Source of the DNA: Anniella stebbinsi
Taxonomy: Eukaryota; Chordata; Lepidosauria; Squamata; Anniellidae
Assembly: GCA_029215795.1 (NCBI GenBank)
Contig: JARDYH010000004.1
Location: 200,804,017 to 200,868,016 of the forward strand
Reading direction: 5' to 3'
Length of the DNA: 64,000 nt
This document shows, one piece after another, positions 11,375 through 22,147 of this stretch. The translations under genes and the position numbers were made by a program. The notes beneath the pieces are model-generated. The model did not search any database. It saw nothing but the letters and a program-made list of their open reading frames with translations, and was not told the origin of the DNA. The stretch's first letter is position 1, and the number at the start of each line of letters is the position of its first letter.

Positions 11375-12092
11375 TCCCCTCGCTTGCTTGCTGTGTGTGT
11401 GTGTGTGTGTGTGTGTGCGCATCTGAATGTTTTACATCACCAAAACGATAACAGATGATTGAGAAGAAGGGAAAACAATTGATCTCACTGGGAAAATGAG
11501 GAGGAGGAAGGAACGAAGCAGCTTCCCCTGTCTGTTTGGGCATGCGTTTGTGCAGATCTCTCTCTCTCGCTCGCTCCTTCTCTTTGGTCTCTCGCTCTCT
11601 TCCTTTCTCTCCGGCAAATGGTGGGGGGCAGAGAGAGGCATCCGAAAATACTTTTTAAAAGGCTGCTGGAGGAGGAAACTTCTGAGGCACATTCCCATTT
11701 ACTCCTGAGCAGTTCTGGGAGGGGGGGACAAACTTCAGCTGGCGGCAAAATTGGAGGGGAGAGAGGTAGCCAAACAGGTTAAGCACATCATTCCACAGGT
11801 AACCTAGGAAACCAAAGGTGGGGGAATTCTGGTAGGTGGGGAGAATAAAGGGTGCAAAACCTGTTTGGGCCATTTCCTGGGACAACGCGCATTACTTTCA
11901 GCAACATTTGAATGCATGTCAACAACTTTAAAGCGACTTTCATACAGCCTCTCGTATATAGGTATTAGGTGTAAAAGCAATTGTGAGGAGATGCGCATAA
12001 TCGGGCAACCAGGCGTCAAACCAAAATCTTGTAGAGGGGACCCTGGAAAAGCTCCACTTAGTTGGAGGCAATAATTTGACCAGAGTTTTAGG
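10881..12092. other. Start of the spacer between duplicates; no gene seen
   Basis: The spacer region 10881-17240 has no partner in the window. This part contains the (AC)n/(GT)n pair and a purine/pyrimidine-skewed, CT-rich stretch near 11550-11640. Short open frames in the (CA)n tract are repeat artefacts. CTCTACAAGA near 10970 faces a reverse-complement TCTTGTAGAGGGG near 12030, a weak hint of a larger element. Confidence 0.55.
11341..11417. repeat. Inverted microsatellite pair (AC)15 ... (TG)13
   Basis: An uninterrupted (AC)n run at 11341-11370 is followed after 21 bases (TTGCTCCCCT etc.) by a (TG)n run at 11392-11417. The two runs are reverse complements and can form a long hairpin with a small loop. 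Confidence 0.95.
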
Positions 12093-12392
12093 TAGGGTGA
12101 CCAGATAAAATCCAGGTCAGGGCTCATGTAACTTTAACAGTTGTAGAGAAAAGGGAATTTCAGCCAGTGTCATTTGTATGCCATTAGTTCCTGATGAAAT
12201 TCCTTCCTCATCACAACTGTTAAAGTTGCAGGGGCCCTGCCTTCTTTTGTATATGGTCACTCTAGTATAGTGCATGAAGAGGGAATATCACCAGGAACTA
12301 ATTGCATACAAATGACACTGGCTGAAATTCCCTTTTCTCTATAACTGTTAAAATTACATGAGCCCTGACCTGGATTTTATCTGGTCAGCCTA
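12093..12392. mobile_element. Palindromic hAT-like MITE
   Basis: The ends TAGGGTGACCAGATAAAATC and ATCTGGTCAGCCTA are inverted repeats, and the interior is a head-to-head palindrome with GTTAAAGTTGCAGGGGCCC near the centre. The flanking 8-mers GTTTTAGG (12085-12092) and GTTTTTGG (12393-12400) match at 7 of 8 positions, consistent with an aged hAT target duplication. No transposase is encoded. Confidence 0.8.
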
Positions 12393-12524
12393 GTTTTTGG
12401 GTCAAGCTAACATTACATTAAGCATTGGGTGGGGAGGTTTAATCCTTCCTTTCCCAGCTGCAACTCCCTCCCCACCCACCCCCTCCGAATCAGCCTCCCT
12501 CAGCAGCAGATAAAGACAAGGATT

Positions 12525-12703
12525 GGGTTCACACAACACGACACACCACCATGGTCAGCCAGCCATGGTGGGTTGTCATGTTGTCCGAATCCAGCACATT
12601 TCCTGCAGGATGGCTTTTCCCACTCAGACAAGCCACACTGGGAACTCATGGCTTGTTGTAGAGTTGTTCATGCCCATGATGAGTAGTCATGGAGTCTGAA
12701 CCC
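12525..12703. mobile_element. Probable MITE, GGGTTCACAC ends
   Basis: GGGTTCACACAACACGACAC on the left faces GTAGTCATGGAGTCTGAACC then C on the right, an imperfect inverted repeat. CATGGTGGGTTGTCATG lies inside. It resembles the element at 9950-10186, and a related stretch is at about 13670-13770. I found no confident target duplication. Confidence 0.5.
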
Positions 12704-13002
12704 AAGAGCAATTTAACCCTGTGCCAAACTTCACAATGTTATCAGTGCCACCTTCAGCCTCCCTCTCCAGTGACTGCCCCCCCACCAATGCCCAAACGTC
12801 ACTTCAGAGGGACCATCACTTATTTGCCACCTTTTTAAAAAAAAATGGGGGCTTTAGGAGTAAGGAAATTGGGCAATATCTATTGTTGTTATTGTTACTT
12901 CCTGTTCTTTCACAAGTGCGCAAGACTGCAGATTTACCTGTCTGATGTGTAGCCTTGCCATGTCAATTTCCTTGTATGTTTCAGCTGTCAAAGGGAGCAC
13001 AC

Positions 13003-13383
13003 TGTAAGAGAAAGAGGTGTACCAAAAGAGGAGCTATCTCCCACTTGGCAAAGAAATCCTCTCACTATTAAGTGTTGAACTGACACTTGTCACTGTCCTC
13101 CTCCCATTCAATGGTTCCTCAAGTCTTCAGCAAGGCCAGAAATGGGAAATATTGGCTCCTCCAACCCTGAAGCATAGTAACCACAGCAGCATCTGCTCCA
13201 AGAAGGAGCCACAAAAAGGAGGAAGCCAATATCTCCCCTTTCTGGACTTGCTGGAGACTCTGAGAAGTTTTGAATGGGAAGAGGACACTGACAAGTGTCA
13301 GGTGAACACTTAATAGCAAGAGAATATCATTGCCAAGTGGAACATATTGTCACCATGTTTCTTTTGGTGCACTTACTGCTCTC
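13003..13383. repeat. Large foldback (inverted) repeat
   Basis: Two arms of roughly 170 bp are imperfect reverse complements around a centre near 13190. The left arm has CCACTTGGCAAAGAAATCC, TGACACTTGTCACTGTCCTC and GAAATATTGGCTCC. The right arm carries their complements, GGAAGCCAATATCTCC, GACACTGACAAGTGTCAGG and TTGCCAAGTGG. The plus and minus frames through it give similar peptides (LLSVELTLVTVL versus LLSVHLTLVSVL), which is a consequence of the palindrome and not a gene. A direct repeat (GTCAATTTCCTTGTAT) flanks it at about 12962 and 13507. Confidence 0.85.
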
Positions 13384-15173
13384 ACATTTTTCTCTCTTTT
13401 TTTGTGCTTCTCAATTGCATAAATGGGTTCCTCCTGTCCCTTAGTATTATTTTCCTCCTGGTCCTTGGTAACTGTGTGCAAATTAACCTATCTGCAGGCT
13501 TGTCTTGTCAATTTCCTTGTATATTACCCACTCCAAAGGGATGTTACCTACTCCAAAGGGATAGTGACTGAAGCAGGGAGGAGGCCAGGATGGTTCTGCC
13601 ACAGAGACACCTGGGATATGGGCTGGAGATAGCTGGATGACTGAGGGGAAGGAGGAGAACAAGCCACAGCAAGCCCAATTGTCTGTTAGACATACTGTGG
13701 GTTGTTCTGCGAACCCATCATGGTTTATTCACAGGGTGGCTTAGCATGCTGTGTGAAACTGGCCAGTAAACAAAAACCAAAAAACCTCCCATTGGCACTA
13801 ACAATAGTTTTGTACTATCTCTGATGATCACATGGGGGGTGACTGTGGAGGTAGCATGGATAGGGAGGAAGGGTCAACCTCCAATACCCATGGACTGTGG
13901 CCTCTGCACTTACTTTTGGATAAAGAAAATACATATAGTGAGCTGCAAGCAATGTACTTAATGCAAAATGTAGTTTGACTCTTAATATTCCTTTGCAATG
14001 CAATCCTATGCATGTCTATTCAGAAGTTCAATGAGACTTACTTCCACATAAGTGTACATAGGATTGCGGCCTTAAAGACTAAATGGACAATTTATCTGTA
14101 AGGGCAGGGTCTAAGGTAAGTCCCTGTGGCTGCAGTTTTATATTCACTTACCTGGGTGTAAGCCACATTAAACTCAGTTAGGACTTACTTCTAAGAAGAT
14201 AGGAATAGGATTGTGCTGTGTAAGCAAGACCCAGCAGTGCAGTAATGTTGAACATGAAGATAGAGTAAGCGGTGTGTTGGCTAACTGTGAACCAACTTGG
14301 GGGCCAAGCGCTCGCACTCTCTTTCTTGGGTGATGATGCAGGAAAATAGCAGATCTTTCTGGAGAACACATTTGCCCCCATTTATGCTCTACATGTATAT
14401 TTGCAAATAAAACATATATTTAAATGATGCCACAAGTCTCCAGTGTTTGCTCATCCAAAGGAAATTAAACAGGTAGCACAAATCATGGAACTTCTTGTTA
14501 CTTAGGAAGTGGGGTTTGTGCAACTATGTCAAGACATATGAGTTCTTCCAGTGCTTTCTTCTGCAGGATTCACTGATGTTCTATCCTTTCATTGACTAGT
14601 CAAGTAGAACGCTACAGCTTATGCGAGCATTCTAAAATACAATTACAAAAAGCTGTTCCGGAATCAATTTGAAAGCTCAGGCCACCTGTGATATTGGGGT
14701 TATTTTCCCTGTGTATTTCCTTCTTATATATGATACATTACAAAAGTTGACCTAGACTAGAAGATGATCATTTTTTCAGACTAACGTATTTCTTTTAAAT
14801 GGTTTTCATTATGTAGGTAAATTGTGGTGGAGGTGTAGAGAGTTTTGTTTTTCACATATTTCCTTTCACTCAGAACAATTTTCTATAGCTTTTATCTAGA
14901 ATGGACAGCTCTGTACAAAAGATGAATCATGTGTTGCTCTTAAATAGTTTTCCTAAACAAAGGTTAATGGCACCTTGTTGATTTCAGGCCTTGACGCATG
15001 TTCCTGTAGCTTTAAGAAGCTGTGTAATGGCCAGTGAAGGTTATGGGTTTTCCTGTTACCACATGCTTTCGGACTTTCTAGCAGTAATAAATAAATGAAT
15101 AAAAACATAGAAGCCACTTTTCTATAGTCATGACTATAATGTTTAAATGCCTGGCACTAAATGGGGTGGACCA
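13384..15173. other. Spacer DNA without recognisable genes
   Basis: It contains two CAATCCTATGCA-type hairpin repeats (14001-14068 and about 14130-14220) and a MITE-like stretch near 13670-13770. Nothing else is recognised. Confidence 0.6.
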
Positions 15174-15370
15174 GGTAGCTCCGATTTGGGTGGCGCTGTG
15201 AATCCATTTTGGGTTTCAATCAAAACCAGCCAGAACTCTAAAGGAGCTATCCAAGGTGCTGAATCTTATTTTGGAGCTAGAGTTCAGCACCTTAGATAGC
15301 TGCTTTAGAGTTTTGATTTGTTCTGACTGAAACTCAGAATGGATTCACAGCCCCACTGAAATTGGAACCA
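15174..15370. repeat. Foldback repeat, about 90 bp arms
   Basis: The left arm (GCGCTGTGAATCCATTTTGG, AACTCTAAAGGAGCTATCC, AAGGTGCTGAATC) is mirrored by the right arm (GTTCAGCACCTTAGATAGCT, AGAGTTTTGATT, GGATTCACAGCCCC). It is a palindromic MITE-like element. The outer flanks give no clear target duplication. Confidence 0.8.
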
Positions 15371-15913
15371 CAAGTCTCTATTGGGTGTGGGCCATCACTT
15401 GGATCCTCACCATGCAGTTGTCACCTGGTGATGATGAGGGATAAAGACTCAAGGACTCATGAGAATGGCCCTGCCCATGTACTAACAGGTCTTTAAAAAT
15501 ACATCAGCATAGATCTACAATGCGACATACATTATTAAATTAATTTCCAAATATTGTTAGAATAAGAGAAGAGAAGAGAAAAGAAGAGAAGGCAGGCAGG
15601 CAGGCAGACAGACAGATAATAGGTTTATTGAACAATTTAGCATCCTTGTAATGTACTGCTGTCTGGAGATTCAGGGCTTTATCCAACCACAATACAATAT
15701 AATGGAAACCAATTGTATTTAAGATTTTTAGAGTGAATTTTTGTTGCCTTATGTTGGAGATATGTGTTATGTTGAGGGTTTCTTTCTTGATATTTAGGAT
15801 CATACAAGTATATATTTTTATATTTAAGGTTATGTACATTTACTTAATTATATGCTTCTTATATCTCAATGATGATGATAAAATAATAATAATAATACAA
15901 CATTAACAACAGC

Positions 15914-15945
<32 letters not shown>

Positions 15946-17240
15946 CGTACATCAGCATAGAAAAGTGGCTCCCACACCACTTCACAGTTCCTGAAGACAT
16001 TAACAACATACCTTTAAGGCTGAAATACTAGCAAGTCTGCCTCTTTTTGTTTGAATCATGAAGTCACCTAAATCCCTGGATTGTCAGGGAAAAGTTTTCA
16101 CCTATATATCCTAGGTTTCTTATTTTCCGGTCCTCCTCACATTTATCTTGAAAGCTCCTGCTAGTGGTGAACTTTTACTAGCCATCTGCCATGTTGCTCC
16201 TATTCTCACATTAGGAAAGGAGACAGAGCCAGTCTTGCTGTCTGAGAATAACCTTATCATGGATAGCTGTGCACTCAAGTGCTGGATGCACAGTGAATGC
16301 ATAGCCAGTGAAAGAAATACAAAGAAAAATTGGGGGGAAATGGCTCACATCAGGCAGAGATGAGTCTTGGGAGATACCTCCCACTGATGTCACTGTTATT
16401 ATCCAATAGGTGCCTGTAACACTAGCTCAGCTTCCTTTCATAACTGAAGTGCCGATGGGTCTACCCAAAGTATGTTGAAAGCTGAATCTAACCCAATGGC
16501 TTTATGTTAAGGCCCACTTCAGGTACAGACTAATACAAGATTATATTTAATTTCAATAGTTTAAAATGTTAAGATTCCTAACTATTCCTTACAATAGGAA
16601 ACAAAATCAAATGTGAATGACATATCATACTTAACAAGTAAGCACAATTTATATGGAGTAGAGATGTTTATGAATGCACCAACTTTCTCAAATACGAGAC
16701 AGATCAATGGTGACAGAGAAAAGGCCTTTACATTTATCCAGAAAAAGTTAATTGGCACAATAATGTCATGAGTGTAGAATAAACAAATTCCATATGACAA
16801 GCAGAAAATGTGTACGACATGAAGCAGAGACAACAGAGACAGGCTGTTTGGAGGTAAAGGGGGAAAGTCAAAGGCATGCATCAGGTGTGCAATGTAACAT
16901 TTGAATATTCCAAAAAAATGGGTAGTTTAGGTCTTACAAAATGTGTGTGAAATTCCCTGTGCGGTCAATAGGGCTGTGACAATTATTTCTTACAGGGCTC
17001 CACTGTCTTGAATGGCTGCCTGACAGGCAAAAATGCAACAGTTGCAGCAGATACAATGATGGAGTAAGCTTAACTTTCTAAATTTCTATCTCTATAGGTG
17101 GTAAAAGTCACTGGAACTTGCTAGAAAAAGATGGCAATTGTATTATATATATCTGAAGGGGGGCGAGGAAATCGGTCAATAAGAAAATGGGGGAAGACTT
17201 TGGGCTTCACAACAGAAGGCTAAAATCCCGCACCCCTACT
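15371..17240. other. End of the spacer; low-complexity runs, no gene
   Basis: Simple repeats include AGAAGAGAA/GGCAGGCAGG/CAGACAGA at about 15569-15620, an AAT run near 15881-15897 and a (CAA)n run at 15904-15945. No exon-like frame is seen. Confidence 0.65.
15904..15945. repeat. (CAA)n microsatellite
   Basis: A CAACAA run, nearly pure, ends at CAACAACGTACATCAGC. Confidence 0.9.
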
Positions 17241-17594
17241 GGGGCTTCTGGGAATAAGATTGGCTCCTTTCATTTTCCAGCCAATAGAGGGTGCTGTGGT
17301 TATAGCGCAAATCCAGAATTAAACAGGAAAAAATGTGCTTTGAAGTCTTCTTAAGCCTCATGTAATGATTTGGGGAATAAGTAACCAACTTTCTTCCTTT
17401 TATGTGTGAAAATTAGCTGCTTTTCCATTCTGTTTCTTGAATTGTTAAATGTTAACTCAAAAGCTTTTACTTCTGATATTAACAGGAGGTGGACCAATGC
17501 CTGTTTTGTTTTTCTTTTAAAAACTGTATTAGTGCTTTTGATGGTATAGATTCATGTAAAAAATGTGTTCTCATGATCTAGAAATACTTGGTTT

Positions 17595-17715
17595 ATAATG
17601 CAATTCTATGCATATCCTATGCATCAGAAGTAACTGAGTTTAGTTACTTAGAAATCTATTGAATTCAGTGGGGCTTACTCCCAGACAAGTATGCATAGGA
17701 TTGCAGCCTTAACCA
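17595..17715. repeat. CAATCCTATGCA-type hairpin repeat (second duplicate)
   Basis: Counterpart of 355-475 in the duplicated block. Confidence 0.7.
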
Positions 17716-18365
17716 CCTAATCTGAAGAACCCTAACTATCATATAGCTTCCATTTTCTAAAATAGTGGCTCTGAGCACCCACAGACTTACTTTGCTTTCA
17801 GTGAAGGAAAGGGGAACTGAATAAAGAAAAGTGAAGAAAAGGGGGAAATCAGAATAAAGCAGTATTCATTAGAAGTTTCCAGAAGCAGTGTGTACAAACT
17901 AGTTCTTAGCACACTTGTGTCACATCTATGTATGCACAAACATGTCTATTTCACAGGGAAATGCAGTCTTATTCCTCTTGACTGTATTGTTTCAAAGCTA
18001 TTTAACAACCAGACTTGTCAATTTTCCCAAGACACATGAAGCCGTCTGAAAACTGACTCATACAATTAGGAGGGGGGACTCAAGGATCCAGACATTACAA
18101 TAAACAATGGTTCATAATGATAGGAATGAGTCCTAGTAAACCTTGGGCTCATTGGTTGTATCCAATGTTAGTCCTACTTAGAGTAGACCGATTTGAAGGA
18201 ATGGCAAGTTTGTCATGACTAACTTAAGATACATTTATTTCAGTGGGTATACACTAAGTAGAACTAGCAATGGATACTACCCCATGTGCTCCGCCCTCCT
18301 CTACTGCAACCACAATGAAATCAGAATCTTTTGCTTCCATTTTTATGAACCACAGCTTAGCACAG

Positions 18366-18495
18366 CCTTCTCCAACCTGGTGTCCTCCAGATGTTTTAGA
18401 CTTCAACAGCCATTAGCACCAGCCAGCATGGCCAATGATCAGGAATCCTGGGAGTTGTACTCCAAAACATCTGTAGAGACCAAGTTGGGGAAAGG
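18366..18495. repeat. CCAACCTGGTG palindromic repeat (second duplicate)
   Basis: Counterpart of 1126-1255. Confidence 0.7.
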
Positions 18496-20682
18496 TATTT
18501 TAAGAATTAAGTTTTGTTGAAACAAGCTAGCTTCTTACCCCATCGTTTGAAGCTGGCTTGTTTTAAACAAACTATAGTTAAGTGTAACCAGGTTTGAGAA
18601 AAATGACAAATCACACTTAATTAAAAAACAGAAGCTTTTAAACTCTTTGCAGTTGTGCTGGAGGAAGAGAGCGAAGGGGAAGGGGAACATGCAAGCTTGA
18701 GGCTTGCTGCAGGTCATTCCCATATGAAGAAGCATATACCTGTGCCTTCAAATGTACATGATTCTTTAATCTAACTTGTACAATGGCAGAGCAACCAGAG
18801 GTTTAATTAAATATGATAGGATGCCTAATCTGATATTCATAATGAATTCAACAGGATACCTTTCTATGCTGGATAAAAACACTTAAGCTTTCACAATTTT
18901 TCCAACTATTGCCAATTTATGCTTATCATAAAATAAACCAAATATTCATCAGGCTTTATATTCATACCAGGAATTATTTAAAAGCACATCACTGAACTAC
19001 TGCAACTAAGTATTCACACTTCCTTGTATGTGTGTTTGCTTTCTGGATTGCTTCAAACTATGTTAGGGACACTGGAGAGGTGTTTTGATAGTGCTTATTA
19101 TTTGGTGAAAATAATGCTTTGCATCATGATGATCACAGGAGGCAGCAGAGGCTTGAGGCAGCTAATTCTGTTTCGGTGAGCAGTTGGGTGTAATAGCTTA
19201 ATATATGTGTAATCAGACTTAGTGGGCTTGCTACATGTCTCTGGGCAAAACCTATGGCCACTGTGGACATATTATTTTATTTCAGATAGTTGTTAGAAAG
19301 CAGTTTTATATCCTGAAGTGACACATTTCTCTCTTATTTTCTAACTAAGTTAAGCTTTTTCATTTTCTTTTTAATACTGTACCAACTTGACTTTTCCCCC
19401 CCTCCTTTTTTGGCAAGATTTGTAAGATTTTTAAAAGTTTTTTAAAATCAATTCTTGTTTACTTAAAAACAAGGAAACACACCATACATAGTAGAATTTC
19501 CAACTCTGCCACTATTAGAGCTAGATTACGTTTACATCTTTTTCTGTACCACTTTTGAATTGATCCTACCACATACAAACTTATTATTGTTCTTGTTATT
19601 TTCAACAAAATTTCTGCAAAACTTTTTTATTTTAGGTTGGATCCAGAATTTGCCTCCTGCAGACTGAAGGGCTCCTTCTGTCCATGGAAAGCCTCTGATC
19701 CAGCAGCGGAATCTGGAATGGGTCAAAGGTGATTAACAGAATGGAGGAGGTGGTGGTTTTTGTTGAAAATGTGCTCTGGAGGTCCCCCTTCAGAACAGCG
19801 GGCATGGGGGTGCTAGGAGCCATTGCAGGAAATTGGTGAAATTGTCTCCCTGGGTTCCACTGGTGAGAGTGTTCTTAATGGAACTCATGTCAATGGAAGC
19901 AAGCTCTGGATCCAATCAATCCCATATCTCTGATGTTTCTGAAGGGTCATTTAATATCATTCCAATGAGTTGTGACAATTACTTTTACAGTGTATGGTAC
20001 GTTTTTAAGGAATAGCCAAGCAGTTATCTCATAATTTCACTAAGGTTCCAGCATACCAACAACTGATTATTTGTATACAGTTTGTCAAGCACTGCCTGGC
20101 CATTCAGATGTGTCTTAAAGTGGTCATATCGTCACTTCACAAATACACACTGTTATCTAAAACACTGAGAACATTGCCACGAATTCTGTGCATCAGTTCT
20201 AAATAAAGAATGTATGAGAGTTCAATTAACATGAGGGAAGCTCTGTAAAAACTTAACTTGTTAGCTTAAAGTCAGCATGTTGTAAACACTCACCTCCACT
20301 GCAAGACAAGGAATCAGCAGCTTGACTATTAAGAGTAGAGTAAACAAACCTTTTCTCTACTTTTGTTGTAGCCCTAAAGAAATGGCATGAAGTATCAAAC
20401 TAATCCTAGCTGAACTTACCTGTGAGCAAAGTAGGGTGCAGTTTGGATGTAGGAGCTCTTGAGCAAATGGTTTGATCCAGATATTGAATCCAGCAATGCC
20501 TTTTCATCTAGTACAAGTAATCAAGCCACAAACTGCACATCTTTCCTTGTGTGCTGGCTTTAATGAGCAGCCTTGATGTGCAAGAAAACCATTTTATCCT
20601 TTTAAAATGTCATGACTTAACATGCAGACTAATTAAAGGCATCTTATTATCCTGCCATAGTTGCATGTTCAATCTTGATATT

Positions 20683-21192
20683 GGCTCAATTCGGATGACA
20701 CATTAGGCAACGGAGGAGGAGGGGGGGAATAATCATCAGTTGTGTTGCTTATTGTGTCATCTGGAGGGCAGCACACAACGCACACACAACTGACTGTACA
20801 TTAATCAGGCACTTTAAACAACGGAGCGAAACAACGGGCTTGCACGTTGTTTAGCCCAAAGCCCTGTTGTTTAAAGTGTCGTCCGAATTCAGCCCCCCCT
20901 CTCTCCGTGGACTATTCCATTTGGGAATAGAGTTCTGCTGCCTAGAGCAGCCAAAAAACCCCAGCCGCTCTATGCAGCTGGCAGAACTCATGGTGCATGC
21001 TGGGATACGGCTGGGGGACACACGGAGGAGAAGCTACAACCAAAATGGCCACCGCAAGTTCCTTGCAGCCGGGGCGTTTGCCGGTTCTGAGAAGCGCCAG
21101 CTGCAGAGTGTCGTCTGTGGAGCTCCTCCTGCCTAACGCACGGTCAGTACGTTATTTACCCCTCCGTTGCTTAATGTCGTCCGAACTGAGCC
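20683..21192. mobile_element. MITE with 33 bp inverted ends (second duplicate)
   Basis: Counterpart of 3443-3952, with the same flanking ATT. Confidence 0.75.
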
Positions 21193-21701
21193 ATTGTGTG
21201 CTTTAAAGCAAATTTCTTATATATATTTGAAAGAGTTCTCTTCTAAAGTGCTTCTAAAATGCATCTGCAGCTATATCTCATAAATGTTTAAAACATCTTG
21301 AAAACAACTGGGATTTTGGAGCACAGCTGCATACCTTAGTGATTCAGATATTAAAGCGTTCATATCTACTAGTAAGGAAAGTTCAAATACTCAATCTCCT
21401 CCCACACTGTCTGGCTACCATACTGCTGGGTCATGTCTCTTTTCAGACAATTCATTTATACTTTTATATCGATACTGACTTGATGTATATTAGACTCTGA
21501 ATACAAAAAATGGTGTGGGGTGCGGTGAGAAGGCATGACAGGTTCTGTCCACATTGTAAATTGTAATGTGGAGGAGGGGAATCCTGAATAAGTAACAAAG
21601 TGCACTTGTTACTTGTTCTAGGAATATTTTAAAAATTACAAGCTGCAAAGACAAAGCAAAGCTTAGCACAGATCATATTATAATTACAGAACCTGGAATA
21701 C

Positions 21702-21711
21702 ACTTTAAAAA
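21702..21711. repeat. Left flank copy of the DIRS target, ACTTTAAAAA
   Basis: The empty site in the first duplicate reads ACTTTAAAAAACC at 4462-4474. Here ACTTT is followed by seven A bases and then TGCAGG of the element. The right side repeats ACTTTAAAAA at 27686-27695. The exact border is ambiguous by one or two A bases. Confidence 0.75.
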
Positions 21712-21764
21712 AATGCAGGTTGCCTACCTGTAACTGTAGTTCTTCGAGTGGTCATCTGTGCAGT
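21712..21764. repeat. DIRS terminal tip, unique outer part at the element's 3' end
   Basis: This outer tip (AATGCAGGTTGCCTACCTGT etc.) is not shared with the opposite terminus. Its reverse complement forms the first half of the internal complementary region at 22008-22066. Confidence 0.9.
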
Positions 21765-21895
21765 CACACATATGGGCTCGCGCCGGCGCCGAGCCCCGTT
21801 CGGGAAACTTCCCTAGCTAGCCTAGCGTTTTTGGCGGGAACCCCTCCCCCCACCATCTCACCGCGCATGCTCCGGGTTCCCGCCTACCTCAGTTC
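21765..21895. repeat. DIRS inverted terminal repeat, 3' side of the element
   Basis: A 131 bp stretch from CACACATATGGGCTCGCG to CGCCTACCTCAGTTC. It is the reverse complement of 27532-27662 with no mismatch seen by eye, and it is rich in CG dinucleotides (GCGCCGGCGCCGAG). In DIRS elements these repeats carry promoter and end signals; that role is family knowledge. Confidence 0.95.
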
Positions 21896-22007
21896 CTTGA
21901 GACCGCATTGGCCTCGCAACCAAGGTAGTATGACTAAAAACTGGAGCATACCGGTAAAAAGAACACACTGCACACAAAGCGATGCAGAGAGGGGATGGTG
22001 GGTGGGT

Positions 22008-22102
22008 TGTGTGACTGCACAGATGACCACTCGAAGAACTACAGTTACAGGTAGGCAACCTGCATTTCTTCTTCGTGGTCTCTGTGCATCACACATATGG
22101 GC
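22008..22102. repeat. DIRS internal complementary region (ICR)
   Basis: The stretch TGTGTGACTGCACAGATGAC ... GGCAACCTGCATT is the reverse complement of the left tip, and TCTTCTTCGTGGTCTCTGTG ... CACACATATGGGC is the reverse complement of the right tip. They join directly at about 22066. The ICR therefore matches the sequence expected if both element ends were ligated in a circle, GAAGAAGAAATGCAGG. In the DIRS replication model it templates the joining of the ends. It lies just after the recombinase stop, as in DIRS1. Confidence 0.95.
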
Positions 22103-22147
22103 GAGTAATCAGCAGTACTTACCGGAGGAGGGTCTGCACGCTGGAAT

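Noticed and set aside
10963..12052. Possible 1.1 kb transposon with CTCTACAAGA ends
   Set aside because: The end similarity is short and no target duplication or internal transposase is visible.
15904..15945. CRISPR-like regular repeat
   Set aside because: It is a plain CAA microsatellite without spacers.
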